From Pseudomonadota bacterium (GTDB taxonomy: Bacteria; Pseudomonadota; Gammaproteobacteria; Xanthomonadales; Xanthomonadaceae), in the NCBI GenBank assembly GCA_023388715.1, contig JAEWFT010000049.1:7624-71623 (forward strand): DNA of 64,000 bases. The letters are read 5' to 3'. The notes under the pieces were generated by a model. That model had not been told where the DNA came from and did no database searches. It saw nothing but the letters and a program-made list of their open reading frames with translations. The stretch's first letter is position 1. Every line of letters begins with the position of its first letter. Made by a program: the position numbers and the translations under genes. Positions 8,639-18,803 of the stretch are shown piece by piece.

Positions 8639-9321
8639 GCTGGGCGCTGGTGCCGGCCGCGGGCCAGGGCCGCCGTTTCGGTGGCGAGGTGCCCAAGCAG
8701 TACCTTGAAGTTGCCGGCAAGCCGCTTATCGTCCACGCGCTGGATGCGCTGCTGGCGCATCCGGGCATCGAGGGCGCCGTGGTGGCGCTGGCCGCCGACG
8801 ATCCCTGGTGGCCGGGCTGGACCAGCCTGCGCGGCAAGCCGGTGCGCGCGTGCACTGGCGGCGCGGAACGGGCGGATTCGGTCCTGGCGGCACTGCGCGC
8901 GTTGCCCGACAGCGTGAGCGGCGAGACGTTCGTGCTGGTCCATGATGCCGCGCGTCCCAACCTGCGCGCCGGGGACATCGACCGGCTGCTCGCGGCGGCG
9001 ACACGCCACGCCGATGGCGCCATCCTCGCCGCGCCGGTGCGCGACACACTCAAGCGCGCCGACGGCGACGGGCGTATCGAGGGCACCGCGCCGCGCGAAC
9101 GCCTGTGGCGCGCTTTGACCCCGCAGGCGTTCACCCGCGACCTGCTGCAGCAGGCGCTGGAAGCCGCGCAGGCCGACGGCGCCAGCGTGACCGACGAAGC
9201 GATGGCGGTGGAGCGCCTCGGCCGCCGCCCGCTGCTGGTCGAAGGCCGCGAGGACAACCTCAAGGTCACGACGCCCGCAGACCTGGCGCTGGCCGAATTC
9301 CTGCTGGCAAGGGCGCCATGA
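8635..9321 (+). CDS. ispD: 2-C-methyl-D-erythritol 4-phosphate cytidylyltransferase
   Basis: Third step of the MEP isoprenoid pathway: transfers CMP from CTP to methylerythritol phosphate. A GTG start overlapping the ftsB stop gives 228 residues. The nucleotide-binding signature VPAAGQGRRFGGEVPKQYL is at residues 5-23, VHDAARPNL near 102 and the C-terminal EGREDNLKVTTPADLALAE near 203-221 carries the substrate-binding region. It overlaps ispF (ATGA) and fits the usual ispD-ispF pairing; dxs of the same pathway is also in this window, at 52838-54748. Confidence 0.95.
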   Translation: MSWALVPAAGQGRRFGGEVPKQYLEVAGKPLIVHALDALLAHPGIEGAVVALAADDPWWPGWTSLRGKPVRACTGGAERADSVLAALRALPDSVSGETFVLVHDAARPNLRAGDIDRLLAAATRHADGAILAAPVRDTLKRADGDGRIEGTAPRERLWRALTPQAFTRDLLQQALEAAQADGASVTDEAMAVERLGRRPLLVEGREDNLKVTTPADLALAEFLLARAP

Positions 9322-9812
9322 CCACACCAACGCCGCAGTTCCGCATCGGCCAGGGCTTCGACGTGCATGCCTTCGGCGACGGCGACCACCTCATGCTCGG
9401 CGGCGTGCGCGTGCCGCACGAGCGCGGCGTGCTGGCCCACAGCGACGGCGACGTGGCGCTGCACGCGCTGTGCGACGCCATGCTCGGCGCGCTGGCGCTG
9501 GGCGACATCGGCCGCCACTTCCCGCCCGGCGACGCGCGCTGGAAGGGGGCCGACAGCCGCGACCTGCTGCGCCATTGCAATGGGCTGCTGCACGCGCGCG
9601 GCTGGCGCGTCGGCAACTGCGACGTCACCGTCATCGGCGAGCGCCCGAAGGTGGGGCCGCACGCGCAGGCGATGCGCGCGGTGATCGCCAGCGACCTTGG
9701 CATCGAGGTTGATGCGGTCAGCGTCAAGGCCACCACCACCGAGGCACTGGGGTTCACCGGCCGCGGCGAAGGCATCGCCGCGCAGGCCGCCTGCCTGCTG
9801 GTCCGCGCGTGA
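9318..9812 (+). CDS. ispF: 2-C-methyl-D-erythritol 2,4-cyclodiphosphate synthase
   Basis: Fifth step of the MEP pathway; cyclises the CDP-methylerythritol 2-phosphate with release of CMP. The 164-residue protein matches the compact trimeric family (about 160). The metal ligands are visible in GFDVHAF (Asp and His near residues 13-15) and in the LAHSDGDVALHALCDA segment (His near 47). The family signature GDIGRHFP and the C-terminal KATTTEALGFTGRGEGIAAQA follow. Its start overlaps the ispD stop (ATGA) and its stop overlaps the truD start (GTGA), so the run ftsB-ispD-ispF-truD is translationally coupled throughout. Confidence 0.96.
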   Translation: MTTPTPQFRIGQGFDVHAFGDGDHLMLGGVRVPHERGVLAHSDGDVALHALCDAMLGALALGDIGRHFPPGDARWKGADSRDLLRHCNGLLHARGWRVGNCDVTVIGERPKVGPHAQAMRAVIASDLGIEVDAVSVKATTTEALGFTGRGEGIAAQAACLLVRA

Positions 9813-10867
9813 GCGAACGCCCGCGGGCGCACGGCGCGCCGGTGCTGTCGGCGCGCATCCGGGTGGCGCCCCAGGACTTCTTCGTCGAGGAACTGCCGGC
9901 GTTCGAGCCGACCGGCGCTGGCGAGCACCTGCTGCTGACCATGGAGAAGTCCGGCATGACCACCGCGGCCGCCGCCCGGCGCATCGCTGCGTGGGCGGGT
10001 GTGCCGGAGTCGGCAATCGGCCACGCCGGTCTCAAGGACCGGCATGCGGTGACCCGGCAGCGCGTCAGCGTGTGGTTGCCGAAGAAGGTGGCGCCGGATA
10101 TCGATGCCTTGCAGGCGCAGGACCTGCGCGTGCTCGGCCATGCCTGGCATGCGCGCAAGCTGCCGCGCGGGGCGCTGGCCGGCAACCGCTTCGTGCTGGT
10201 GCTGCGCGACGTGGACGGGGCGCGCGAGGCGATCGACGCCCGCTTGCGCGCGATCGCCCGGCGCGGCGTGCCCAACCATTTCGGCGAGCAGCGCTTTGGT
10301 CGCGGCGGCGGCAACGTGCAGCAGGCGATCGCGATGTTCGCCGGGCGTCGCGTCAGGCGCGAGGAGCGCTCCATCCTGCTGTCGGCCGCGCGCTCGGAGC
10401 TGTTCAACCGGGTCCTCGGCGCGCGGGTGGCGGCGGGCAGCTGGGACAGCGGCCTCGACGGCGAGGTGTGGATGCTCGAGGGCAGCCGCAGCGTGTTCGG
10501 GCCGGAGCCGCCCTCGCCGGAGCTGCAGGCGCGGCTCGACGCGTTCGACATCCACCCCACCGGCCCGTTGTGGGGCGAGGGTGAACTGCGCAGCAGCGGC
10601 GCCGCCCACGCGCTGGAACTGGAGGCCCTGCAGGGCGACAGCGCCCAGCGCCTGCGCGCGGGCCTGGAGCGCGCCGGCCTCAAGCAGGAACGCCGCGCGT
10701 TGCGCCTGCGGCCGCAGGCTCTTGAGGTCACGTGGCGTGATTCCGCCACTTTGGAGCTGGGCTTCGCGCTGCCTCCCGGTTGCTACGCCACCACCGTCCT
10801 GCGGGAACTGGGCGAGGTGGCGGATGCCGGCGGTAGTGGGCGGGATCCGGGAGAAGACGCGGCCTGA
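9809..10867 (+). CDS. truD: tRNA pseudouridine synthase D (U13)
   Basis: Makes pseudouridine at position 13 of certain tRNAs. The 352-residue protein has the catalytic Asp in the GHAGLKDRHAVTRQ motif (near residue 77) and the TruD insertion-domain pattern FGEQRFGRGGGN (near 161), plus the RFGRG-like RNA-binding segment. The C-terminal part keeps LRPQALEVTW and LPPGCYATTVLREL. A GTG start overlaps the ispF stop by four bases. TruD commonly follows ispF in gammaproteobacteria (ispD-ispF-truD-surE-pcm); here an Smr gene on the opposite strand interrupts truD and surE. Confidence 0.95.
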   Translation: MSERPRAHGAPVLSARIRVAPQDFFVEELPAFEPTGAGEHLLLTMEKSGMTTAAAARRIAAWAGVPESAIGHAGLKDRHAVTRQRVSVWLPKKVAPDIDALQAQDLRVLGHAWHARKLPRGALAGNRFVLVLRDVDGAREAIDARLRAIARRGVPNHFGEQRFGRGGGNVQQAIAMFAGRRVRREERSILLSAARSELFNRVLGARVAAGSWDSGLDGEVWMLEGSRSVFGPEPPSPELQARLDAFDIHPTGPLWGEGELRSSGAAHALELEALQGDSAQRLRAGLERAGLKQERRALRLRPQALEVTWRDSATLELGFALPPGCYATTVLRELGEVADAGGSGRDPGEDAA

Positions 10868-10885
10868 CGGTGAGGCGCGGTGCGA

Positions 10886-11443
10886 TCAGGTCCGCGGCTG
10901 CAGCAGCACCAGCACCGCGCCGGTGCCGCCCTGTGCCGGCGGCGGCGAGTGGAAGGCCAGCACGTCGGCGCGCTGGCGCAGCACGCGGTCGACCAGGTTC
11001 TTGATGACCGGAAGCCGCTCTTCCGAATTGCGCCCCTTGCCATGCACGATCCGCACGCAGCCCACGCCATGGTGGCGGCAATCGCGCAGGAAGTCGCGCA
11101 GCAGGCCTTCCGCGGCGCGCGCCGGGAGTCCATGCAGGTCCAGCTCCTCCTGCGCCGCGTACTCGCCGCGGGCAAGCCTTCGCAGCACCTGCGGCGGAAC
11201 CTCGCCCCGCCGGTAGCTCAGCGCGTCGCCGGCCTCGAGCGCGGCCACCACCACGTGCCGGAATTCCTCGCGCGCCGCCTCCTCGTCGCGACGCGCCATC
11301 CTTGCCGCGGGCCTGGGTTTCGGCGTGGCCGGCGGCAGTGGCGCCTCCGGCAACGCGCGCACCTTGCCCTCGTCGGCGCCGATGGCGGCGCGGAACAGCG
11401 CGGCGTCGTCAGGATCGTCCGGTGCGGGCGGCGGCTTGCGCAT
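10886..11443 (-). CDS. Smr-domain endonuclease-like protein
   Basis: A 185-residue protein whose C-terminal half is an Smr domain: LDLHGLPARAA (near residue 100), then VRIVHGKGRNSE (near 132) and a VLAFHSPPPAQGGTGAVLVLL end. The LDxHG and HGxG motifs are the hallmark of small MutS-related domains, which act as nicking endonucleases or in ribosome rescue (SmrB-type). The N-terminal half is charged and low-complexity (proline and arginine rich). The start is the ATG at 11443; an upstream extension has no support. It lies tail to tail with truD and head to head with surE, so is probably its own transcription unit. Similar to the YfcN/YdaL type; the exact subgroup is uncertain. Confidence 0.85.
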   Translation of the reverse strand: MRKPPPAPDDPDDAALFRAAIGADEGKVRALPEAPLPPATPKPRPAARMARRDEEAAREEFRHVVVAALEAGDALSYRRGEVPPQVLRRLARGEYAAQEELDLHGLPARAAEGLLRDFLRDCRHHGVGCVRIVHGKGRNSEERLPVIKNLVDRVLRQRADVLAFHSPPPAQGGTGAVLVLLQPRT

Positions 11444-11525
11444 GCCAACAGGGTAGCGCAGGGCAAAGCGGCTCCCGCCATCCGCTATCATGGGCGCATG
11501 CATAAAGTGGCGATGCGGTAGCGCG

Positions 11526-12314
11526 ATGCGGGTCCTGGTCAGCAACGACGATGGCGTCGACGCCCCCGGCATCCAGGCGCTGGCGCGCGGCCTGCGCGAT
11601 GCCGGCCACGAGGTGCTGGTGGTGGCGCCGGACCGCGACCGTAGCGGCGCCAGCAATTCGCTGACGCTCGACGCCCCGATCCGCGTGGTACAGGTGGACG
11701 CGCAGACCTGGAAGGTCTACGGCACCCCCACCGACTGCGTCCACGTGGCGATCACCGGGATGCTCGAGACGCTGGGCCTGGAGCCCGACATCGTGGTGTC
11801 CGGCATCAACAACACCGCCAACCTCGGTGACGACGTGATCTATTCCGGCACGGTCGCCGCGGCGATGGAAGGACGCTTCCTGGGGCTGCCGTCGGTGGCG
11901 GTCTCGCTGGTCACCCGCGACCACAACGGGCTCCATTACGACAGCGCGGCGCGCGCGGCGGTGGAGATCATCGCCCGCCTGCGCAGCGACCCGCTGCCCG
12001 CCAATACCATCCTCAACGTCAACGTGCCGGACCTGCCGTGGAGCCGGATCCGCGGCTTCGAGACCAGCCGTTTGGGCAACCGCCACCGCGCCGAGGCGTG
12101 CGTGCCGCAGGAGGATCCGCGCGGTCGCCAATGGTGGTGGATCGGTGCCGCCGGGGTGGAGCAGGATGCCGGCCCGGGCACGGACTTCCACGCGGTGCGT
12201 AGCGGCGCGATCGCGATCACGCCGATCCACGTCGACCTCACCCGCTATCAGGCGCTGGAGCAGGTGGCCAGCTGGGTGGGCGGGCTGGCCGACAGCCTGG
12301 AGCCGACGCGATGA
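11526..12314 (+). CDS. surE: 5'/3'-nucleotidase SurE
   Basis: Nucleoside monophosphate phosphatase associated with stationary-phase survival. The chosen ATG at 11526 gives the canonical N-terminus MRVLVSNDDGVDAPG, with the metal-binding Asp pair (NDD); an in-frame ATG at 11490 would add 12 unconserved residues. Other motifs are VVAPDRDRSGASNSLTL near residue 37 and SGINNTANLGDDVIYSGTV near 92, again with metal and phosphate ligands. At 262 residues it is of normal size. A possible -10 (TATCAT, 11486-11491) lies upstream. The stop overlaps the pcm start (ATGA). Confidence 0.95.
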   Translation: MRVLVSNDDGVDAPGIQALARGLRDAGHEVLVVAPDRDRSGASNSLTLDAPIRVVQVDAQTWKVYGTPTDCVHVAITGMLETLGLEPDIVVSGINNTANLGDDVIYSGTVAAAMEGRFLGLPSVAVSLVTRDHNGLHYDSAARAAVEIIARLRSDPLPANTILNVNVPDLPWSRIRGFETSRLGNRHRAEACVPQEDPRGRQWWWIGAAGVEQDAGPGTDFHAVRSGAIAITPIHVDLTRYQALEQVASWVGGLADSLEPTR

Positions 12315-12991
12315 TCGCGCGCATGCGCCTGCAGCCGGCCGACATCGGCATGGGCATGACCAGCCAGCGCGTGCGCGATCGCCTGATCGAGCGCCTGCGC
12401 GAGAACGGGATCGCCGACGAGCGCGTGCTCAACGCGATCCGCACGGTGCCGCGCCACCAGTTCGTGGACGAAGCGCTGGCCACCCGCGCCTACGAGGACA
12501 CCGCCTTGCCGATTGGCCACGGCCAGACCATCTCGCAGCCGTGGGTGGTGGCGAAGATGACCGAGGCCCTGCTGGAAGCCGCGCCGAAGACCGTGCTGGA
12601 GATCGGCACCGGCTCCGGCTACCAGGCCGCGGTGCTGGCCGCGCTCGGGCTGGAGGTGCATACCGTCGAGCGCATCGGCGAGCTGCTGCGGCAGGCGCGC
12701 AAGCGCTTCCGCGCGCTCGGCTTGCACGTGCGCAGCAAGCACGACGATGGTCGCATCGGCTGGCCGGAGGAGGGGCCGTTCGACGCCATCATCGTGACCG
12801 CCGCCGGCCCCGCGCTGGTGGAGGCGCTGACCCGCCAGCTCGCACCCAGTGGCGTACTGGTGGCGCCGGTTGGTGGACCCGGCGGGCAGTCGCTGCTGCG
12901 CCTGCGCAAGGACGCCGAAGGCCACGTCACCCAGGACGACCTTGGTCCGGTGGTGTTCGTGCCGCTGCTGTCGGGGATGGTGGACGCATGA
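12311..12991 (+). CDS. pcm: protein-L-isoaspartate O-methyltransferase
   Basis: Repairs proteins by methylating L-isoaspartyl residues with S-adenosylmethionine. The 226-residue protein shows the SAM-binding motif VLEIGTGSGYQAAVLA near residue 97 and the active-site segment PIGHGQTISQPWVVAKM near 72, both diagnostic for PCMT. The later DAIIVTAAGPALV and LVAPVGGP motifs are also standard. It overlaps surE by four bases and the following ExoD-type gene by four bases. Pairing of surE and pcm is conserved across gammaproteobacteria and links to stationary-phase maintenance. Confidence 0.95.
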   Translation: MIARMRLQPADIGMGMTSQRVRDRLIERLRENGIADERVLNAIRTVPRHQFVDEALATRAYEDTALPIGHGQTISQPWVVAKMTEALLEAAPKTVLEIGTGSGYQAAVLAALGLEVHTVERIGELLRQARKRFRALGLHVRSKHDDGRIGWPEEGPFDAIIVTAAGPALVEALTRQLAPSGVLVAPVGGPGGQSLLRLRKDAEGHVTQDDLGPVVFVPLLSGMVDA

Positions 12992-13629
12992 CCGGCGCGC
13001 CGCAGGAGCAGGGCTCCACCCGCGACCAGCTGGTGGCGATGATCGCGCGGCTGCCGGAGGCCAGCATGCCGCTGGGCGAGCTGCTGGACCAGTTCGGCGA
13101 CGAAGGCCTGTTGCTGCTCACCATTTTCCTGACCCTGGTGTTCCTGATCCCGGTGTCGATCCCCGGTGTCAGCACCGCCTTCGGCGCGGCGATCCTGCTG
13201 GTCGGCCTGAGCCGGCTGCGCAACAAGCCCCTTTGGCTGCCGCAGGCGCTGCGCGCGCGCAGCATCCCGACCGCCAAGCTCCGCCCTGCGCTGGAACGGG
13301 GGCTGGACTGGGTCCGACGGATGGAAAAGATCAGCCGGCCGCATCGCCTGCCGGCGTTTGCGCGCGACGGCGTGGTCGGCGTGCTCAACAACCTCGCCTT
13401 CGTGCTTGGCGCGCTGCTGCTGATGGCGCCGTTCGGCTTCGTGCCGTTCAGCAATACCCTGCCGGCAATTGCGCTGCTGCTGCTGGCGATCGGCTTCCTC
13501 CAGCGCGATGGCGGGGCGGTGTTGCTGGGCCATCTGGCGAACGTGGCCACCATCGTCTATTTCGCGGTGCTGATCGGCGGCGGCGGGCTGGTGGTGAAGG
13601 AAGTGTTCAATCGCCTCGGGCTAGTCTGA
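12988..13629 (+). CDS. ExoD-family membrane protein
   Basis: A 213-residue membrane protein of the exopolysaccharide synthesis ExoD family. The N-terminal cytosolic part is followed by an LLTIFLTLVFLIPVSIPGVS helix with the family's conserved proline-glycine turn, then three to four further helices (about residues 137-160, 163-174 and 184-205). ExoD was named from rhizobial mutants with altered exopolysaccharide and alkali sensitivity, but its biochemical role is unknown. The start overlaps the pcm stop (ATGA), and nlpD begins four bases after its stop, so it is embedded in the surE-pcm-nlpD operon. Confidence 0.82.
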   Translation: MTGAPQEQGSTRDQLVAMIARLPEASMPLGELLDQFGDEGLLLLTIFLTLVFLIPVSIPGVSTAFGAAILLVGLSRLRNKPLWLPQALRARSIPTAKLRPALERGLDWVRRMEKISRPHRLPAFARDGVVGVLNNLAFVLGALLLMAPFGFVPFSNTLPAIALLLLAIGFLQRDGGAVLLGHLANVATIVYFAVLIGGGGLVVKEVFNRLGLV

Positions 13630-13633
13630 AGCG

Positions 13634-14431
13634 ATGAGGATGTGTTCGCGAACCAGGCAGGCTCGACGCCTGCGCGGGATGCAGTGGATCGCCGTGGCGC
13701 TGGCGGTGCTGGCGATCGCCGGTTGTGGACGCAGCCGTGTCGTGCGCGAAGGCGGCCAGGCCGCCGCACGCCCGGCCGAGCGCCCGGTACAGGTGTCCAC
13801 CCCCAAGTACGGTGCCACCACGATCGTGCAGCGTGGCCAGAACGTGTACCGGATCGCCACTGAGAACGGGATCACCGCGCTTGACCTTGCGCTGTGGAAC
13901 GACATCCCGCCGCCGTACACGATCTACCCCGGCCAGCGCCTGCGGCTCTATCCCGGCGGCCAGCGCGGCGTCGCCAGCCGTTCGGCTGCGATCCCGGCGC
14001 CGGGCAGGCAGGCATCGCCGCGCCCTGCGGCCCCGCCGGCGCCGACCCGGGTGGCCAGCAACATCGCCTGGCGCTGGCCGGCCGAGGGCAGCGTGATCGC
14101 TACCTATGCCGAGGGCGACCCGACCCGCCAGGGCATCGACATCGCCGGCAGGGCCGGCCAGCCGGTACGCAGCGCGGGCGATGGCGTGGTGGTCTACTCC
14201 GGCTCCGGCCTGGTGGGCTACGGCGAGCTGGTGATCGTCAAGCACGACGAGCAGTGGCTGTCGGCGTATGGCCACAACCGCGCGCGGCTGGTCAACGAGG
14301 GCCAGCTGGTCAAGGCCGGCCAGCAGATCGCCGAGATGGGCCGCAGCGGCGCCTCGCGCGACATGCTGCATTTCGAGATCCGCCATAACGGCAAGCCGGT
14401 GAACCCGCAGCTGTACCTGCCGGCGCGCTGA
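13634..14431 (+). CDS. nlpD: NlpD-type lipoprotein, LysM plus degenerate LytM/M23 domain
   Basis: An outer-membrane lipoprotein that activates septal peptidoglycan amidases. The 265 residues contain a signal with lipobox LAIAGC (Cys near residue 31), a LysM domain (about 62-105, IVQRGQNVYRIATENGI to YPGQRLRLYP) and a C-terminal LytM domain (about 150-263). The metalloprotease residues are absent: the usual His-x3-Asp is replaced in QGIDIAGRAGQ, and only HFEIR remains near the end, as in E. coli NlpD and EnvC. A non-catalytic amidase-activator role is therefore likely. In E. coli nlpD is followed by rpoS; here the next gene is an unrelated one on the other strand. Confidence 0.92.
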   Translation: MRMCSRTRQARRLRGMQWIAVALAVLAIAGCGRSRVVREGGQAAARPAERPVQVSTPKYGATTIVQRGQNVYRIATENGITALDLALWNDIPPPYTIYPGQRLRLYPGGQRGVASRSAAIPAPGRQASPRPAAPPAPTRVASNIAWRWPAEGSVIATYAEGDPTRQGIDIAGRAGQPVRSAGDGVVVYSGSGLVGYGELVIVKHDEQWLSAYGHNRARLVNEGQLVKAGQQIAEMGRSGASRDMLHFEIRHNGKPVNPQLYLPAR

Positions 14432-14447
14432 CGACAGGGTTCCGCGC

Positions 14448-14471
14448 GCGCACGCGCCGAGGCGCGTGCGC
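14448..14471. terminator. stem-loop between convergent nlpD and the Xcc1710-like gene
   Basis: A perfect 10-base stem (14448-14457 with 14462-14471) with a CGAG loop sits in the 43-base gap between two converging genes. It lacks a T-run, so it may slow polymerase without being a standard intrinsic terminator. Confidence 0.45.
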
Positions 14472-14474
14472 CGC

Positions 14475-14858
14475 TTACGCCCCGCTGGCGGGGAACACGA
14501 ACCCCGCCACCACCTTGCGGCCTTCTCCGGCCAGCACGCTGTAGGTGCGCGCGGCGGCGTCGTTGGCCATGACCTCGATGCCGATGCCGCGACGCAGGCA
14601 GGCGGCCATCACCACCGCCGGCGGGAACACCTGCCGCGCGCCGGTGCCCAGGACCACCAGCTCCGGGGCCATCCCGAGCAGCGGCTCCAGGTCATCCGGC
14701 GACATCGCCGCCGCATCGCGCACCGGCCAGTCCTCCACCAGCGCGTCCGGGGCGATCACGAAGCTTGAGGTCAGGCGGCGTTCGTTGACCAGCGCGCCCT
14801 CGCCATTGGCGCCGCGCAGGAACCAGGTGTAGTCGGGGCGTTCCAGGTGCAGCGGCAT
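14475..14858 (-). CDS. Xcc1710-like (Mth938-domain, DUF498) protein
   Basis: A 127-residue protein of the Mth938/Xcc1710 fold. The family signature is seen in the SFVIAPDALVEDWPVRDA segment (residues 29-46), LGMAPELVVLGTGARQVFP near 57 and GIGIEVMANDAAARTYSVL near 88. Structures exist for archaeal and Xanthomonas members, but the function in bacteria is not established; animal homologues act in mitochondrial complex I assembly. I place the start at ATG 14858, which gives the conserved MPLHLERPDY start. It follows yhbY after 10 bases, forming a two-gene minus-strand unit. Confidence 0.82.
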   Translation of the reverse strand: MPLHLERPDYTWFLRGANGEGALVNERRLTSSFVIAPDALVEDWPVRDAAAMSPDDLEPLLGMAPELVVLGTGARQVFPPAVVMAACLRRGIGIEVMANDAAARTYSVLAGEGRKVVAGFVFPASGA

Positions 14859-14868
14859 CGCCGTGCGC

Positions 14869-15174
14869 TCAGGCGCGGGGCAGCACGATCTGCCGCTTGT
14901 CCTTGGAGGGGCGGTAGAGCACCGCCGTGTGCCCGATGCGCTGGACCAGCACCGCATCCGTGCGTTCGGCCAGCGCCAGGATCATCGCGTCGCGTTCCTC
15001 GCGGTCCGCGGCGGCCACCTTGACCTTTATCAGCTCGTGCTGCTCCAGCGCGCCGTCCACTTCCGCCGACAGGGCGTCGGTGATGCCTTTGCCGCCCACC
15101 TGCAGCATCGCCTTGAGGTCATGGGCCTGGCCGCGGAGAAAGCGGATCTGGGCGTTGGTCAGGGCGACAGGCAT
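14869..15174 (-). CDS. yhbY: CRS1-YhbY (CRM) domain RNA-binding protein
   Basis: A 101-residue protein consisting of a single CRM domain, similar to E. coli YhbY, which binds pre-50S particles. The signature is LTNAQIRFLRGQAHDLKAML near the start, then QVGGKGITDALSAEV (GKGG-type loop, residues 25-39), ALEQHELIKVKV near 42 and a C-terminal IGHTAVLYRPSKD. The start ATG 15174 is the first codon consistent with the family N-terminus. It lies head to head with rlmE (about 90 bases apart), another ribosome-maturation gene; this yhbY-rlmE-ftsH divergent arrangement is also found in E. coli. Confidence 0.92.
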   Translation of the reverse strand: MPVALTNAQIRFLRGQAHDLKAMLQVGGKGITDALSAEVDGALEQHELIKVKVAAADREERDAMILALAERTDAVLVQRIGHTAVLYRPSKDKRQIVLPRA

Positions 15175-15264
15175 CGGGTCCGGCGACAGGCGTGGATGAG
15201 GCCGCAGGGTATCATGACGATCCGTCTCCCCAGACTCCGAACGCGGCCAGCGCGGGCCGCCCTG

Positions 15265-15912
15265 ATGGCCACCAGAAGCAAATCCAGCCAACGCTGGCTC
15301 AAGGAGCATTTCTCCGACCCCTACGTGAAGAAGGCGCAGGCCGAGGGTCTGCGTTCCCGTGCGGCGTACAAGCTGGAGGAACTGGTCGAGCGCGATCGCC
15401 TGCTCAAGCCGGGGATGGTGGTGGTGGACCTGGGCGCTGCCCCCGGCGGCTGGTCGCAGTGGGTGCGGCAGGAGCTGGAGCGAATGGCGCCGGCGAACCC
15501 GGGCCGGGTCATCGCCAGCGACATCCTCGAGATGCCGCCGCTGGCGGGGGTCGAGTTCCTTCATGGCGACTTCAGGGAAGATGCCGTCCTATCGAGGCTG
15601 CAGGCGCTGTTGGGCGGGGACCAGGTCGACCTTGTCTTGTCCGACATGGCCCCCAATAAGAGCGGTATGGATGCGGTGGACCAGCCGCGCGCGATGCACC
15701 TGGCGGAACTGGCCATGGACTTCGCCCATGGCCACCTCCGCACCGGCGGCACGTTCCTGATCAAGCTGTTCCAGGGGACGGGGTTCGACGAATACGTGCG
15801 GGAGCTGCGGCGGCGTTATGCCAAGGTGGCGATCCGCAAGCCGGCGGCCTCGCGCAAGCGGTCGCCGGAGGTGTACGCGCTGGCGCAAGGCAAGCTGGCA
15901 CAAACGAGGTAG
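15265..15912 (+). CDS. rlmE: 23S rRNA 2'-O-ribose U2552 methyltransferase
   Basis: RlmE (FtsJ/RrmJ) methylates U2552 in the A loop of 23S rRNA at a late stage of 50S assembly. The ATG at 15265 gives a 215-residue protein starting MATRSKSSQRWLKEHFSDPY, matching the family (about 209). Visible motifs are RSRAAYKLEE with the catalytic Lys near residue 36, VVDLGAAPGGWSQ (SAM site, near 55-67), the LSDMAPNKSG segment with catalytic Asp near 125-134, and LIKLFQGTGFDE with catalytic Lys near 166. Longer upstream reading frame is antisense to yhbY and rejected. ftsH starts nine bases after its stop. Confidence 0.95.
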   Translation: MATRSKSSQRWLKEHFSDPYVKKAQAEGLRSRAAYKLEELVERDRLLKPGMVVVDLGAAPGGWSQWVRQELERMAPANPGRVIASDILEMPPLAGVEFLHGDFREDAVLSRLQALLGGDQVDLVLSDMAPNKSGMDAVDQPRAMHLAELAMDFAHGHLRTGGTFLIKLFQGTGFDEYVRELRRRYAKVAIRKPAASRKRSPEVYALAQGKLAQTR

Positions 15913-15921
15913 GACGAACGC

Positions 15922-17820
<1,899 letters not shown>

Positions 17821-17840
17821 TCCGGCCATGCGCGATGCCA

Positions 17841-17866
17841 GGACGGGAGGCTTCGGCCTCCCGTCC
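17841..17866 (+). terminator. 11-bp stem with TTCG tetraloop between ftsH and folP
   Basis: A perfect 11-base stem (17841-17851 with 17856-17866) is closed by the very stable TTCG loop, 20 bases after the ftsH stop. There is no T-run after it, so it may be a partial terminator or an mRNA-stabilising end that separates ftsH and folP expression. Confidence 0.6.
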
Positions 17867-17903
17867 GCGTTGCAGCGCCCGCCAGCTGCGCTAGGCTTGG
17901 CCG

Positions 17904-18803
17904 ATGTTCGACACCTTCCCGCAACTGGACTGCAACGGCCGCCTGCTGCCGCTGGATCGCCCACGGGTGATGGGCATCGTCAATGTCACCCCGGATTCGT
18001 TCTCCGACGGCGGCGCGCACGCCAGCACCGCCAACGCCATCGCGCACGGACTGCGGCTGGCGGAGGAGGGCGCGGATATCCTCGACGTCGGCGGTGAGTC
18101 GACCCGTCCCGGCGCCGACGAGGTGCCGGTCGAGGAGGAGCTGCGGCGGGTGCTGCCGGTGGTCGAGGCGCTCGCCGCGCGCACAGCGCTGCCGATCAGC
18201 ATCGACACTTCCAAGCCCGAGGTGATGCGCGCCGCGGTCGCCGCCGGCGCGGGCCTGGTCAACGACGTGTTCGCGCTGCGCCGCGATGGCGCGCTGGACA
18301 CCGCCGCCGCGCTCGGGGTGCCGGTGGTGCTGATGCACATGCTGGGCGAACCGCGCACCATGCAGGCGGCGCCCGCGTACGACGACGTGGTGGGCGAGGT
18401 GCACCGGTTCCTCGCCGAGCGCATCTTCGCCGCCGAGATGGCCGGGATCGCCAGGCGCAACCTGCTGGTGGATCCCGGCTTCGGGTTCGGCAAGACGCTG
18501 GCCCACAACCTTCGGCTGCTGGCCGGCCTGCGACGCTTCACCGAGCTCGGCGTGCCCGTGCTGGCGGGGCTCTCGCGCAAGAAATCCATCGGCGAGATCA
18601 CCGGCCGCGAGGATCCCGCGCAGCGCGTGCACGGTTCGGTGGCGGCGCACCTGGTCGCGGTGCAGAACGGCGCTGCCATCGTCCGCGTGCACGACGTGGC
18701 GGCCACCGTGGATGCGTTGAAGGTCTGGAACGCACTGTCGGAACTGCCGCCGCCGCGTGCGCAGGCGAAGTCGCCTGCCATCGGTTGGCCTGACGATGGG
18801 TGA
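17904..18803 (+). CDS. folP: dihydropteroate synthase
   Basis: Condenses dihydropterin pyrophosphate with p-aminobenzoate in folate synthesis; target of sulfonamides. The 299-residue protein starts MFDTFPQLDCNGRLL and has the two family signatures: GIVNVTPDSFSDGG near residue 24 and ADILDVGGESTRPGA near 57. Further motifs are SIDTSKPEV near 100, NDVFALRRDG near 117, LMHMLGEPRTMQ near 140, DPGFGFGKTLAHN near 191 and the late GSVAAHLVAVQNGAAIVRVHDV. In E. coli it is followed by glmM; here a proline permease gene comes next instead, 45 bases downstream. Confidence 0.96.
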   Translation: MFDTFPQLDCNGRLLPLDRPRVMGIVNVTPDSFSDGGAHASTANAIAHGLRLAEEGADILDVGGESTRPGADEVPVEEELRRVLPVVEALAARTALPISIDTSKPEVMRAAVAAGAGLVNDVFALRRDGALDTAAALGVPVVLMHMLGEPRTMQAAPAYDDVVGEVHRFLAERIFAAEMAGIARRNLLVDPGFGFGKTLAHNLRLLAGLRRFTELGVPVLAGLSRKKSIGEITGREDPAQRVHGSVAAHLVAVQNGAAIVRVHDVAATVDALKVWNALSELPPPRAQAKSPAIGWPDDG

